A stretch of DNA of 64,000 nucleotides from Lentzea flava (GCF_014648475.1 NZ_BMRE01000001.1:186001-250000), one strand, 5' to 3'. Counted from the first letter of the stretch, positions 16,231 to 24,822 are shown. Numbers and translations: made by a program. Notes: generated by a model not told the origin, from the letters alone.

Positions 16231-16683
16231 TCACCAGGGATCCGGCAGGCCCTGTCCGGTGGTGATCAGGCTGTGCAGGCTGCCGTTGACGTAGTGCAGC
16301 CAGGCCGTGGAGCACGCGCCGAAGCACTCGACGTCCGGCACCAGGCCGACGTGGGTGAACCGCAGCTCGGTGCCACTGTCCGCCGCGACGATGTCGAACA
16401 CGATGTCGCTGCCGGTCCACTCGGCCGGTTCCGAGACGAACGACAGGTGGCTGTCGACCACCCGCCACACCACCCGGCGACCTGGTTCGAGCTCGGTCAC
16501 GCGCTGGCGGCTGTAGTGCTGCGGCGGATGCCGGTAGGTGAACTCCGCACCCACCTCGCCAGCGTTCCCCTCGATCTCGCCCGTCCACCAGGCGGGGACG
16601 TCGAGAACGGCGGCGAACACCTCGTCCGGCGACTGCTCGACGACGTACGACGTGGTGTAGCCGCGATCGGTTCGTGTGGTCAT
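16231..16683 (-). CDS. SRPBCC/AHSA1-type protein
   Basis: 150 residues. Starts TTSYVVEQSPDEVFAAVLDVPAWW and contains RVVWRVVDSHLSF and ELRFTHVGLVP, the START-like SRPBCC pattern seen in activator-of-Hsp90-type and ligand-binding proteins. A GGGGGAGAG ribosome site precedes the ATG, which overlaps the ArsR stop (ATGA). It is the third gene of a three-gene operon with an ArsR regulator and another SRPBCC protein. Substrate unknown. Confidence 0.85.
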   Translation of the reverse strand: MTTRTDRGYTTSYVVEQSPDEVFAAVLDVPAWWTGEIEGNAGEVGAEFTYRHPPQHYSRQRVTELEPGRRVVWRVVDSHLSFVSEPAEWTGSDIVFDIVAADSGTELRFTHVGLVPDVECFGACSTAWLHYVNGSLHSLITTGQGLPDPW

Positions 16684-17024
16684 GACTCTCCCCCTGTTTC
16701 TTCCTTGCCGCGCTGGATCCGCTCGGCGATCCGCTTGATCCGCTGCAACCGGGCGTCCCAGGTGGCGCCGACCGCCGACAGCTGGGCGACCGCGCGCGAC
16801 AGCTGTTCCTCGTCCACCTCGTAGCGGCGCTCGCGTCCCGACGGCGTCGCGTGCACCAGGCCGACGCGGTCGAGCACGCCGAGGTGCTTGGCGACCGCCT
16901 GCCGGGTGACGGGCAGCTGGTCGCTGAGCGTGGTCGCCGTGCCGCCGCCGTCGGCGAGGAGCAGGTCGAGCATCCGCCTCCGCGTCGGGTCGCCGACCGC
17001 GGACCACAGGTCGTCGTCGATCAC
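16680..17024 (-). CDS. ArsR-family regulator
   Basis: 114 residues. Begins DDDLWSAVGDPTRRRMLDLLL with a winged helix-turn-helix (LPVTRQAVAKHLGVLDRVGLV). No cysteine metal site is present, as in the SRPBCC-associated ArsR group that is not metal responsive. GTG start in a GTGA overlap with the upstream SRPBCC gene and an ATGA overlap with the downstream one. It probably binds the two palindromes in front of the operon (17508-17567). Confidence 0.9.
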   Translation of the reverse strand: MIDDDLWSAVGDPTRRRMLDLLLADGGGTATTLSDQLPVTRQAVAKHLGVLDRVGLVHATPSGRERRYEVDEEQLSRAVAQLSAVGATWDARLQRIKRIAERIQRGKEETGGES

Positions 17025-17485
17025 GGCCGCGCGACCAGCTTCTCGGCGTACGTGACGAGGCGCGGGAGGAAGTGGTCCCAGCCCTGCACGTGCTCGGAGT
17101 AGGCCTTCTCCAGCACGGCGGCTTCCCACCCGCGCTCGCGGAAGCCGGTCTCCTTGAACCGCAGCAGCGTGCCGTCGCCGTCCTGGACGAGGTCGATGGT
17201 GACGAGCAGCGAGTTGCCCGACGTCGCCGCCTCGCCCTTGTCGGTCACCCAGAGGAACGCGAAGCGGCGGGGCGGGTCGGCCTCCACGACGGTGAGCTGC
17301 TCGACCTTCGCCTCCGGCGAGGCCGGGTCGCCGAAGGTGATCGTGCCGACCGCGCCGGGCACCGGATCGAGCTGGGCGTCGTCGGGCCACCACTCGCGCA
17401 GGTGCTCCGGAGAGCTGATCACCTCGTAGACCACTTCGGGAGTGGCGTCGATGCGCAGCTCGCGTTCGATGCTTCCGTGCTCCAT
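17021..17485 (-). CDS. SRPBCC/AHSA1-type protein, first gene of the ArsR operon
   Basis: 154 residues. IERELRIDATPEVVYEVISSPEHLREWWPDDA and RFKETGFRERGWE are standard for the AHSA1 branch of SRPBCC proteins, which form a hydrophobic cavity for a ligand. It leads a tightly overlapped operon followed by an ArsR regulator and a second SRPBCC protein. A paired operator lies 20 bases upstream of its start. Confidence 0.88.
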   Translation of the reverse strand: MEHGSIERELRIDATPEVVYEVISSPEHLREWWPDDAQLDPVPGAVGTITFGDPASPEAKVEQLTVVEADPPRRFAFLWVTDKGEAATSGNSLLVTIDLVQDGDGTLLRFKETGFRERGWEAAVLEKAYSEHVQGWDHFLPRLVTYAEKLVARP

Positions 17486-17507
17486 CGGACTTCTCCTGAC
17501 TCAATAT

Positions 17508-17567
17508 GCAACCAACGGTTGCACGTGAACCTATCCGGCGAACACGACTTGCGCAACCGTTGGTTGC
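17508..17567. promoter_or_regulatory. paired ArsR operators
   Basis: GCAACCAACGGTTGC (17508-17522) and GCAACCGTTGGTTGC (17553-17567) are exact reverse complements of each other, and each is a 6-3-6 palindrome. Their centres are 45 bases apart, about four helical turns. They lie between the SRPBCC/ArsR operon and the divergent P-loop gene. Confidence 0.85.
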
Positions 17568-17617
17568 ACGAGAATTTCGGTCGACTCGCCGGCGCCCGCA
17601 TCCCGATACTCCTGGGC

Positions 17618-18676
17618 GTGACCTCGTTGCCGATCTTGTGGCTGCACGGAGCGCCAGGAGTGGGCAAGACGACCGTCGCCTGGGAGATCTTCGAACGCCT
17701 CGGGCAGCGCGGCCTGGCCACCGGCTACGTCGACATCGACCAGCTCGGCATGTGCTCGCCAGAACCCGCCGGCGACACCGGGCGGCACCGGCTCAAGGCC
17801 CGCGCCCTCGGCGCGGTGGCCGCAGGCTTCCGCGACGCGGGCACCCGATGCCTGGTCGTGCCGGGAGTCACCGATCCCGGGCGCGGGATCGAGCCCGTGG
17901 CGAACGCCGAGCTCACGACGTGCCTGCTGCGTGCCGACCCCGCCGAGCTGACGCGCCGCATCACGGCCCGCGGCGGCGCGACCGACCTCGCCGAGGCGCT
18001 GAAGTACGCCGAGTCCGTCGACCGCGCGCCTGGTCCGCGGGTGGACACCACCGGTCTGTCCGTCAGCGAGGTCGCGGACCAGGTCCTGGCCCGCACCGGG
18101 TGGCCCGACCCTCCCGAGCCGGTGCTCAGACCTCTCCGGCCGTTCACGGAACCCGGTGAGATCCTGCTGCTGTGCGGACCGGCCGCGGTCGGGAAGTCGA
18201 CGGTGGGCTGGCACGTCTACCAGCAGGTCAGGCAGACCGGCCGCAACGCCGCGTTCGTCGACCTCGAACAGATTTCCTTCCGCCGCCCCGAACCGGGCCA
18301 CGAGCTGAGGGTCGCGAACCTCGCCGCGGTCTGGCGCACGTTTCGCGACGCCGGGGCCGAGTGCCTGATCGCGGTCGGCCCGCCTGGGCCGTATCCGGCG
18401 GGGATCACCGTGTGCTGCCTGCACGCCGGCCGGGACGTGCTGCTCGACCGGCTCACGCGGCGGGCCAGAGGCGAGACCCCGGCACCCGGTCTCGCCGGAG
18501 ACGCGGTGCTCGGGCAACCACCGGAGGTGGTGCGGCAGCTCGCGGACGAGGCGGCCGCCGTCCGTTGCGTCGGCGACGTGCACGTGGACACCGACCACCG
18601 GCCACCGGACGCGATCGCGGCCGAGATCCTCCGGAACACGCTGTATTTGCGCGCCGGAAGTCGCGCTCTCCCCTGA
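17618..18676 (+). CDS. protein with two P-loop NTPase domains
   Basis: 352 residues. GAPGVGKT lies near residue 11 and GPAAVGKS near residue 190, each starting a similar roughly 170-residue kinase-like half (ILWLHGAPGVGKTTVAWEI; ILLLCGPAAVGKSTVGWHV; both followed by a D-(I/L)-(D/E)-Q motif). This is an internal duplication of a small-molecule-kinase or adenylylate-kinase-like fold. Substrate unknown. The GTG start lacks a ribosome site, and a GATACT sequence lies 7 bases upstream, so the mRNA may be leaderless. It is divergent from the ArsR operon and may share its operators. Confidence 0.75.
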   Translation: MTSLPILWLHGAPGVGKTTVAWEIFERLGQRGLATGYVDIDQLGMCSPEPAGDTGRHRLKARALGAVAAGFRDAGTRCLVVPGVTDPGRGIEPVANAELTTCLLRADPAELTRRITARGGATDLAEALKYAESVDRAPGPRVDTTGLSVSEVADQVLARTGWPDPPEPVLRPLRPFTEPGEILLLCGPAAVGKSTVGWHVYQQVRQTGRNAAFVDLEQISFRRPEPGHELRVANLAAVWRTFRDAGAECLIAVGPPGPYPAGITVCCLHAGRDVLLDRLTRRARGETPAPGLAGDAVLGQPPEVVRQLADEAAAVRCVGDVHVDTDHRPPDAIAAEILRNTLYLRAGSRALP

Positions 18677-18706
18677 TACAAGGAGAACCGGAGGGGGAAC
18701 ACGCCC

Positions 18707-19753
18707 ATGGTCTGCTTCATCCTGCCCGCACACCTGCTGATCGAGCTCGCCGAGGCCGGCAACGTCGACATCCGCGACACCATCCCGACCCTGCTCGCCT
18801 CGGCCGCCCTGCGCGCCCAGCGCGACACGCTCACCCAGGCCGTCCAGTTCCTGGACCTCAACGCCGCGCAGCTGCGCGGACCCGCCAGCGAGTTCAAGGC
18901 GGTGCACGACGTCCAGGGCGGCGACGAACGCAACCTGCCCGGCGTCATGCGCCGCAAGGAAGGCGACGGCGCCGTGGGCGACCCGGCCGTCAACGACGCG
19001 TTCGACAACGCCGACAAGACCTACGACTTCTACCGCGACGTGCTCGGCCGCCACAGCGTCGACGGCAACGGCCTCAAGCTCGTCTCGACGGTGCACTTCG
19101 GCCGCGGCTTCGACAACGCCTTCTGGGACGGCACCCAGATGGTCTACGGCGACGGCAGCGGCAAGGTCTTCCAGCCGGGCGCTCTCGCCCGCGACCTCTC
19201 CGTGGTGGGCCACGAAATCACCCACGGCGTCGTCCAGTACACGGCGGGCCTGCGCTACCGCAAGCAGTCCGGCGCGCTGAACGAGTCGATGGCCGACGTC
19301 TTCGGCTGCCTGGTCAAGCAGCACGCGCTCGGCCAGTCAGCGGACCAGGCCGACTGGCTCGTCGGCGCGGGCATCCTCGGCACGCAACTGCAGGGCGTGG
19401 CGCTGCGGTCGATGAAGGACCCCGGCACGGCCCACCAGCTCGACCGCCAGCCCGCCCACATGCGTGCGTACGTCGACCTGCCCGACGACGGCAACCCGCG
19501 CAACGACAACGGCGGCGTGCACATCAACTCCGGCATCCCCAACAAGGCCTTCTACCTGACGGCGACCCGGCTGGGCGGCAACGCCTGGGAGAAGGCGGGC
19601 AAGATCTGGTACGACGCACTCGCCACCCGGCTCCGGGTGAACTCGGACTTCGCCGAGGCGGCCGCAGCGACCGTGGCGTCGGCCCAGGTGCTGTTCGGGG
19701 CGGAGGTCGCCGGTGTGGTGCGCGCTTCGTGGAACGACGTCGGCGTCAACTAG
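18707..19753 (+). CDS. M4-family metallopeptidase, protealysin type
   Basis: 348 residues. HEITH supplies the two zinc histidines and the catalytic glutamate, NESMADVFG the third zinc ligand, and GGVHINSGIPN the substrate-positioning His region. There is no signal peptide. The short N-terminal part matches the compact propeptide of protealysin-like M4 enzymes, which can act inside cells or be exported by other routes. GAGGGGG lies 9 bases before the ATG. Confidence 0.93.
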   Translation: MVCFILPAHLLIELAEAGNVDIRDTIPTLLASAALRAQRDTLTQAVQFLDLNAAQLRGPASEFKAVHDVQGGDERNLPGVMRRKEGDGAVGDPAVNDAFDNADKTYDFYRDVLGRHSVDGNGLKLVSTVHFGRGFDNAFWDGTQMVYGDGSGKVFQPGALARDLSVVGHEITHGVVQYTAGLRYRKQSGALNESMADVFGCLVKQHALGQSADQADWLVGAGILGTQLQGVALRSMKDPGTAHQLDRQPAHMRAYVDLPDDGNPRNDNGGVHINSGIPNKAFYLTATRLGGNAWEKAGKIWYDALATRLRVNSDFAEAAAATVASAQVLFGAEVAGVVRASWNDVGVN

Positions 19754-19790
19754 CCGGGTGCTCCACGCGGCCGTCCTCCCACAGACGACC

Positions 19791-19796
19791 TAGCCT
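19791..19796 (+). promoter_or_regulatory. -10 box TAGCCT for the DUF2019 gene
   Basis: Ends 6 bases before the ATG at 19803. No ribosome site lies between them, consistent with a leaderless mRNA. Confidence 0.5.
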
Positions 19797-19802
19797 GACC
19801 GC

Positions 19803-20159
19803 ATGACAGACCGGCGCGCGAACGACGTCGAGCGGCTGGCGGCCGAGTACCTGCAGAACACTCTCGAGTGGGACGAGGCGTCCGACAACGCCAGGAAAGC
19901 CAACGTGTTCTTCGACCGCATCCATGCGCTCTACAAGCAGCTGCGGGAAACCGAGGCGGGCAGGGCCGCGATCGCCTCGTTGATGAACCACCCGCAGCGC
20001 GCCGTTCAGCTGACGGCGGCGGGCCACAGCCTGGCGTGGTGCGAGGCGGAGGCCGTCGCCGTGCTGGAGGAGATCGAGAAGGACCCGGGCCTGCTGGCGA
20101 TCAGCGCGAAGTACACGCTGAAGGCGCACCGGGAGGGCACGCTCGAGTTCGACTGGTGA
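19803..20159 (+). CDS. DUF2019-domain protein
   Basis: 118 residues. The KANVFFDRIHALYKQLRETEAGR and HPQRAVQLTAAGHSLAW segments match DUF2019, a small HEAT-like helical family in which paired helices follow each other. DUF2019 proteins often appear as immunity-like or orphan cytoplasmic proteins, but no toxin gene is adjacent here. No signal peptide. Confidence 0.8.
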   Translation: MTDRRANDVERLAAEYLQNTLEWDEASDNARKANVFFDRIHALYKQLRETEAGRAAIASLMNHPQRAVQLTAAGHSLAWCEAEAVAVLEEIEKDPGLLAISAKYTLKAHREGTLEFDW

Positions 20160-20228
20160 ACGCCGTTATCGCGGGCGTATCGGAATCCGCATACGACACC
20201 GCAACGCTCTTCGGTCTTCGGTGGACGC

Positions 20229-21503
20229 ATGGACCGAAGGGGAGAAGGCGAGACTAGTGGGTGGAGCCGGCGTTCGCTGCTGCGAGGCGCCGCCGCGGTG
20301 GCCGTAGCGCCACTGCTGGGCGAGGCGGCCACGGCGCTGGCGGCAGCCGGTGACGCGGACGCGTTGTTCAAGGCGGGCAGGTTCGAGGAAGCCGGTCGCG
20401 CCTACGAGGAAATCCTGAAAACAGACCCGACGAACGTGCACGCGGCCCGCCAGCGGGGCTACGTCGGCCTGCTGGCCAACAAGTTCACCGACGCCGAGAC
20501 CTACCTGAAGCGTGCCGTCGAACTCGCGCCGGGCGACAGGACCGCCCACGAGTTCCTGGCCGACTGCTACCTCCGGCAGGACAAGCTCGCTTTGTCCGTG
20601 CCGCACTGGCGAGCGATCGGCGAGGAGGCCTACGCCAAGTGGTTCACGGCGGTCCGCGGCGAGCCGTACCAGATCCACGGCGACATCGGCCGGGCGGAGT
20701 TCGTGAAGATGGACCCGATGCCGCAGGTCGAGGCCTCGGTCAACGGCGGCCCGCCGAAGAAGCTCACCTTCTACACCGGCGCCCCGAGCCTCAGCCTCAC
20801 CTCGACGGTGGCCAAGGAGGCCGGGCTGAGCGCCGTCGCCAGCGAGAAGATCGACTTCGAGGGCGGCCACGTCTGGGCGCACTACGGCGTGCTGGAGTCG
20901 TTCCGGCTGGGCGGCCTCGAACTGCGCAACGTCCCGGTGGGCTGGTCGACGACCGAGGCGGGCGAAGACGTCGACACCGACAACGACGGCCTCATCGGCA
21001 CGTGGGTCTTCTACCACCTGCTGACCACGTTCGACTACGCGAACCGGGCGCTGATCCTGCGCCGCCCCACGCCCGAAGCGGTCAGGACGGCGAGCGCGGG
21101 CGTCAAGCCCCTGCCGCTGTGGCTCGCGGCCGACCACTACCTGCACAGCCTGGGCAGCATCGCCGGATCGGGAACCCAGGTCGTGGGCACGAACTTCGGC
21201 GGAGGCGGTGAGATGGCCGCCGTCGTCTTCGGCGACACCGCCGAGCGGTTGCGCATCCGCACCGACCACGGCCGTCCGCTGGAGACGTCGGCCCACAGCA
21301 CGCCGACCGTCGTCTATCCCTGCTATCCCAAGGAGATCCGGGTCGGCAGCGCCGTCGCCAAGGACATCTACTGCGAGAACCACCCGACCGCGTCGATCGA
21401 CGGGCTCGGGTTCGACGCGCCGGCCGCGTTCTTCCACTGCTTCTGGAAGCCCTGCGCCGTGACGCTCGACTTCACCGGCATGAACCTCTACGTCAGGACC
21501 TGA
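20229..21503 (+). CDS. Tat-exported TPR protein with a retropepsin-like domain lacking Asp
   Basis: 424 residues. WSRRSLLRGAAAVAVAP with an AAA site is a twin-arginine-type signal. Residues about 40-130 are TPR helices (ALFKAGRFEEAGRAYEEIL and following). The rest resembles the paired beta-domains of aspartyl-protease-like proteins (VEASVNGGPPKKL, later VGTNFGGGGEMA). The first catalytic motif reads FYTGAPSL where DTGA would be expected, so the Asp is missing. It is probably a non-catalytic binding protein in the envelope. Confidence 0.65.
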   Translation: MDRRGEGETSGWSRRSLLRGAAAVAVAPLLGEAATALAAAGDADALFKAGRFEEAGRAYEEILKTDPTNVHAARQRGYVGLLANKFTDAETYLKRAVELAPGDRTAHEFLADCYLRQDKLALSVPHWRAIGEEAYAKWFTAVRGEPYQIHGDIGRAEFVKMDPMPQVEASVNGGPPKKLTFYTGAPSLSLTSTVAKEAGLSAVASEKIDFEGGHVWAHYGVLESFRLGGLELRNVPVGWSTTEAGEDVDTDNDGLIGTWVFYHLLTTFDYANRALILRRPTPEAVRTASAGVKPLPLWLAADHYLHSLGSIAGSGTQVVGTNFGGGGEMAAVVFGDTAERLRIRTDHGRPLETSAHSTPTVVYPCYPKEIRVGSAVAKDIYCENHPTASIDGLGFDAPAAFFHCFWKPCAVTLDFTGMNLYVRT

Positions 21504-21645
21504 CCAGGCGCAGCAGGAGCGTCCACTGGTGGGCCGTGAGCGGGAGTTCGACCGAGGGCGCCTTGCTGTCCCGGATGCCGACGCCACGGCCCACTTCGAC
21601 GCAGTTGCTCTCCGCGCTGTAGCTACTCTTGCGCCACCTGGTCAT
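21493..21645 (-). CDS. DUF397 protein
   Basis: 50 residues. TRWRKSSYSAESNCVEV and GVGIRDSKAP are the signature of DUF397, the small partner of Scr1-type XRE regulators. It overlaps the upstream regulator gene by 23 bases and the convergent TPR protein gene by 11. Pairs like this affect morphological differentiation and antibiotic production in Streptomyces. The small protein is thought to bind and modulate its regulator. Confidence 0.9.
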   Translation of the reverse strand: MTRWRKSSYSAESNCVEVGRGVGIRDSKAPSVELPLTAHQWTLLLRLVRS

Positions 21646-22489
21646 GCTGCGTCTCCTCACCGATGATCTCGGTGATCAGCTTCCTCGACGCCGCCTCGTC
21701 CAACGCCGTCTGATCGAGTGACTTCAGCACGGTTTCGTAGCGATCGACTGAGGGCTGATCCTCGAGGAAGACGTTAGCCCCCTCGCTTTCGAGGTGGACG
21801 AGCGGTGGGATCTTCTTGAACTTCAACAGGTTGAAGTCGCCCGAGAGCCCGGCATGCGGCCCGAAGGACGTGGGAACGAGGCGAATGTTGAGGTAAGGCC
21901 GCACCGACACGCGCAGCAGGTGGTGGAGCTGCTCCGCCATGACGGCAGGGTTTCCGACCGGAAGCCGCAACGCCTGCTCGTGCATGTACAGCGTGATGGT
22001 CCGGTACCCGTCGAGGGCCTCTTTCTGGCGTGCGATTCGGTTGCTGACGTACACCGGCAGGTCGTCCTCTGGCAGGTTCGCCATCGCCCGGCCCACGAAG
22101 TGGGCGTAGTCGGCGACCTGAACCAGGCCGTGCACGATGTTCATGGACCAGCCCGTGACCTCCGTCGCGATCTTCTCGTGTTCTCGCAAAGTGCGCGCCC
22201 GATCTGGCTTGCCCGCGCTCTTGGGCTGGAGCCAATCCCGCATGTTCGTTTCGCGGTACAGGGCCATCAGGTGGTCGAACTCGGCAGGTGGTGTGCGCAG
22301 CAGACCCAGCAGCTGCGCGAGCTCGAGGTCGGTCGTGCCTTCCTTGCCGTTGATGAGCTCCGAGACCTTGGCCTCCTGCCAGCCCAGCAACTCGGCGGCG
22401 GCGCGGTTGGTGAGGCCGGCCGCCCGCAGCAGCGCCCGTATCGCGTCGCCGAACTCCCGGCCGCGCACCGTTGATCTCCGCAAAGGCAT
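21623..22489 (-). CDS. Scr1-type XRE regulator
   Basis: 288 residues. The N-terminal helix-turn-helix (LTNRAAAELLGWQEAKVSELINGKEG) is followed by the DUF5753-type domain (VHGLVQVADYAHFVG, DRIARQ-like ISNRIARQKEAL, LRLPVG) that defines Scr1 proteins. The ATG is chosen because TACCGT lies 7 bases before it (leaderless promoter); upstream frames add non-family sequence. It is followed by its DUF397 partner with a 23-base overlap. Confidence 0.92.
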   Translation of the reverse strand: MPLRRSTVRGREFGDAIRALLRAAGLTNRAAAELLGWQEAKVSELINGKEGTTDLELAQLLGLLRTPPAEFDHLMALYRETNMRDWLQPKSAGKPDRARTLREHEKIATEVTGWSMNIVHGLVQVADYAHFVGRAMANLPEDDLPVYVSNRIARQKEALDGYRTITLYMHEQALRLPVGNPAVMAEQLHHLLRVSVRPYLNIRLVPTSFGPHAGLSGDFNLLKFKKIPPLVHLESEGANVFLEDQPSVDRYETVLKSLDQTALDEAASRKLITEIIGEETQHDQVAQE

Positions 22490-22496
22490 GCAGGGG

Positions 22497-22502
22497 ACGG
22501 TA
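22497..22502 (-). promoter_or_regulatory. -10 box TACCGT for the Scr1-type gene
   Basis: On the minus strand it ends 7 bases before the ATG at 22489, with no ribosome site between them. Confidence 0.45.
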
Positions 22503-22638
22503 GAACCGCGCGTCCGTTTGGCTCCACCCATCCGCCGCAGATCAACCTGAAAGCATGCTGTTTGGCGGTCTTCCAAAGTTCTGCGAAAAACTTCGGGCGG
22601 GGTTGTCGGATCGGGGCCGTGGTGTTCGTAGCAGTGTC

Positions 22639-23253
22639 ATGAAGCTGACGACCATGACTCAGATGACCATCGACGGAGTCGTGCAGGGCAACGGCGGCGC
22701 GTCGGAGGAGGACCGCAGGACCGGGTTCGTGCGCGGCGGCTGGGCCCTGGGCAGAGGCGACGAGCAGACCCACGCGTACATCAACCAGACCTACGAGCGC
22801 GCCGACGCGTTTCTGTTCGGCAGGCGGACCTTCGAGCTGTTCCACGCCTCGTGGGGCACTTTGAGGGAACAGGACGTCCCCGGCTGGGAGGGTGTGCACC
22901 GGGCGGTGAACGAGCGGCCCAAGTACGTGGTGTCGGCGACGCTGACCGATCCGGCGTGGGCGGGCAGCACCGTGCTGGACGGCGTGGCCGCCATCGCGAA
23001 CCTCAAGGCCAAGCCGGGCGGTGAGCTGCAGGTGCACGGCAGCGGCACGCTGGTCCGGTGGCTGCTCGAGCACGGCCTGGTCGACGAGATGTGCCTGATC
23101 ACCGTTCCGGTGGTCGTCGGGCAGGGCGCGCGGCTGTTCCCCGAGACCGGGCCGGACCTCGCGCTCGACCTGGTCGAGTCGCAGGTCGACTCGAAGGGCG
23201 TGACGATCCAGGTCTTCCGGCCTGCCGGGCGCCCGCAGTACCCGACGTCCTGA
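22639..23253 (+). CDS. dihydrofolate-reductase-like (RibD C-terminal) protein
   Basis: 204 residues. MTIDGVVQG, DAFLFGRRTFELF, KYVVSATL and the LVDEMCLITVPVVVGQGARLF block are the RibD_C/YyaP pattern, an NADPH-binding reductase fold. These proteins often travel with DGPF proteins and ECF42 sigma factors, as here. The substrate is unknown, and it is not the folate enzyme itself. Confidence 0.88.
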   Translation: MKLTTMTQMTIDGVVQGNGGASEEDRRTGFVRGGWALGRGDEQTHAYINQTYERADAFLFGRRTFELFHASWGTLREQDVPGWEGVHRAVNERPKYVVSATLTDPAWAGSTVLDGVAAIANLKAKPGGELQVHGSGTLVRWLLEHGLVDEMCLITVPVVVGQGARLFPETGPDLALDLVESQVDSKGVTIQVFRPAGRPQYPTS

Positions 23254-23275
23254 CAGCACAGGAAAGGATCTTCCA

Positions 23276-23599
23276 ATGCGGTATCTGGTGTCAGTCATCG
23301 ACGACGAGAACAGCCCCGACAACACGGACCGGCGGCCGGCGATCAGCGAGTTCAACGAGCGGCTGATGGCAGAGGGCCACTGGGTGTTCGCGGGCGGGCT
23401 CGCCGGCACCGACGCCGCCACGGTCGTCGACAACCGGGGCGAGCAGGCGGTGTTCAGCGACGGGCCGTTCGTGGAGTCGAAGGAGTTCCTCGCGGGCGTC
23501 TGGGTGTGGGAGGTGCCCGATCTGGACATGGCGCTGAAGCTCGCGAGCGAGGCGTCCAAGGTCTGCGATCGCAAGATCGAGGTGCGGCCGTTCCTGTGA
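23276..23599 (+). CDS. DGPF (YCII-related) protein
   Basis: 107 residues with a ferredoxin-like YCII fold and the hallmark SDGPFVESKE. An AGGAAAGGA ribosome site precedes the ATG. It overlaps the ECF42 sigma gene by GTGA. DGPF proteins are the constant genomic partners of ECF42 sigma factors and are usually their targets. Biochemical role unknown. Confidence 0.93.
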   Translation: MRYLVSVIDDENSPDNTDRRPAISEFNERLMAEGHWVFAGGLAGTDAATVVDNRGEQAVFSDGPFVESKEFLAGVWVWEVPDLDMALKLASEASKVCDRKIEVRPFL

Positions 23600-24822
23600 A
23601 CGACGTGGAAGAAGCGATCACCCGTGCCCACCGCGAGGAGTGGGCGCGGGTGGTGGCCGCGCTGACCAGGCGTTTCGGCGACCTCGACGTCGCGGAGGAG
23701 GCGGCGGCCGAGGCGTTCGCGACCGCGGTCGAGCGGTGGCCTGCCGACGGTGTGCCGCCCAACCCCGGCGCCTGGCTCACGACCACCGCCACCCACAAGG
23801 CCATCGACCGGATCCGGCGCGAGAACAAGCGCCACGACAAGCACAAGGAGGCTCAGTCGATGCATCACGACGACCCGCCTGAGTCTCTGGGCGCCATCGA
23901 CGACGACCGGCTCCGGCTGATCTTCACCTGCTGTCACCCCGCGCTGGCGGTGGAGGCACGCGTGGCGCTGACGCTGCGCCTGGTCGGTGGTCTGACGGTG
24001 GCCGAGATCGCCCGCGCCTTCTTGCTGTCCGAGGGTGCCGTCGGGCAGCGGATCACCCGCGCGAAGGCCAAGATCAAGGCGGCCCGCATCCCCTATCGCG
24101 TGCCGTCGGCCGAGGATCTCCCTGCCCGCGTCACCGGCGTGCTCACGGTGTTGTACCTGGTGTTCAACGAGGGCTACCTGGCGACAGGTCCCGACACCGA
24201 TCCCGTGCGGCAGGACCTGACGAGCGAGGCGATCCGGCTCACCCGCCTCATCCGCGCGCTCCTGCCGGACGACGGTGAGGTGGCCGGGCTGCTGGCGTTG
24301 ATGCTGCTCATCGAAGCCCGCCGCCCCGCCCGCGTGTCGGCGAGCGGCGAGCTGGTCGCTCTCGACGAGCAGGATCGCGGGGCCTGGGACAGAGCGCTGA
24401 TCGCCGAGGGGCACCAGCTGGTGCGGGAGCGCCTCGCCACCGGGCAGGCGCCTGGCCGCTACCAGATCCTCGCCGCGATCAACGCCGTGCACACCTCGGC
24501 CCGCGACATCCGCGACACCGACTGGTCGCAGGTCGTCGCGCTGTACGACCAGCTCGTCCGGCTCGACCCGTCGCCGATCGTCGCGCTCAACCGGGCCATC
24601 GCGGTCGCCGAGCTCGACGGGCCGGAGGTGGCGCTGGCGGCCGTCGACCGGCTGGACGGCGCGTTGGCTGGCTACCACGCCTACCACGTGACCCGTGCCG
24701 ATCTGCTGCGCCGGCTGGGCAGGAGCCGGGAGTCGCGCGAGGCCTACGACAAGGCCATCGAGCTGGCGGGCAACACCGCCGAGACCGCGTACCTCATCCG
24801 GCGCCGCGACCAGCTGCGATAA
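23596..24822 (+). CDS. ECF42-type sigma factor with C-terminal TPR-like extension
   Basis: 408 residues, twice the size of ordinary ECF factors. Region 2 (VAEEAAAEAFATAVERWPADGVPPNPGAW) and region 4 (LTVAEIARAFLLSEGAVGQRITRAKAKIK) are followed by the DUF6596 segment and TPR-like repeats (HVTRADLLRRLGRSRESREAYDKAIELA). In the ECF42 group this tail controls activity instead of an anti-sigma factor. GTG start in a GTGA overlap with the DGPF gene. Confidence 0.93.
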   Translation: MNDVEEAITRAHREEWARVVAALTRRFGDLDVAEEAAAEAFATAVERWPADGVPPNPGAWLTTTATHKAIDRIRRENKRHDKHKEAQSMHHDDPPESLGAIDDDRLRLIFTCCHPALAVEARVALTLRLVGGLTVAEIARAFLLSEGAVGQRITRAKAKIKAARIPYRVPSAEDLPARVTGVLTVLYLVFNEGYLATGPDTDPVRQDLTSEAIRLTRLIRALLPDDGEVAGLLALMLLIEARRPARVSASGELVALDEQDRGAWDRALIAEGHQLVRERLATGQAPGRYQILAAINAVHTSARDIRDTDWSQVVALYDQLVRLDPSPIVALNRAIAVAELDGPEVALAAVDRLDGALAGYHAYHVTRADLLRRLGRSRESREAYDKAIELAGNTAETAYLIRRRDQLR

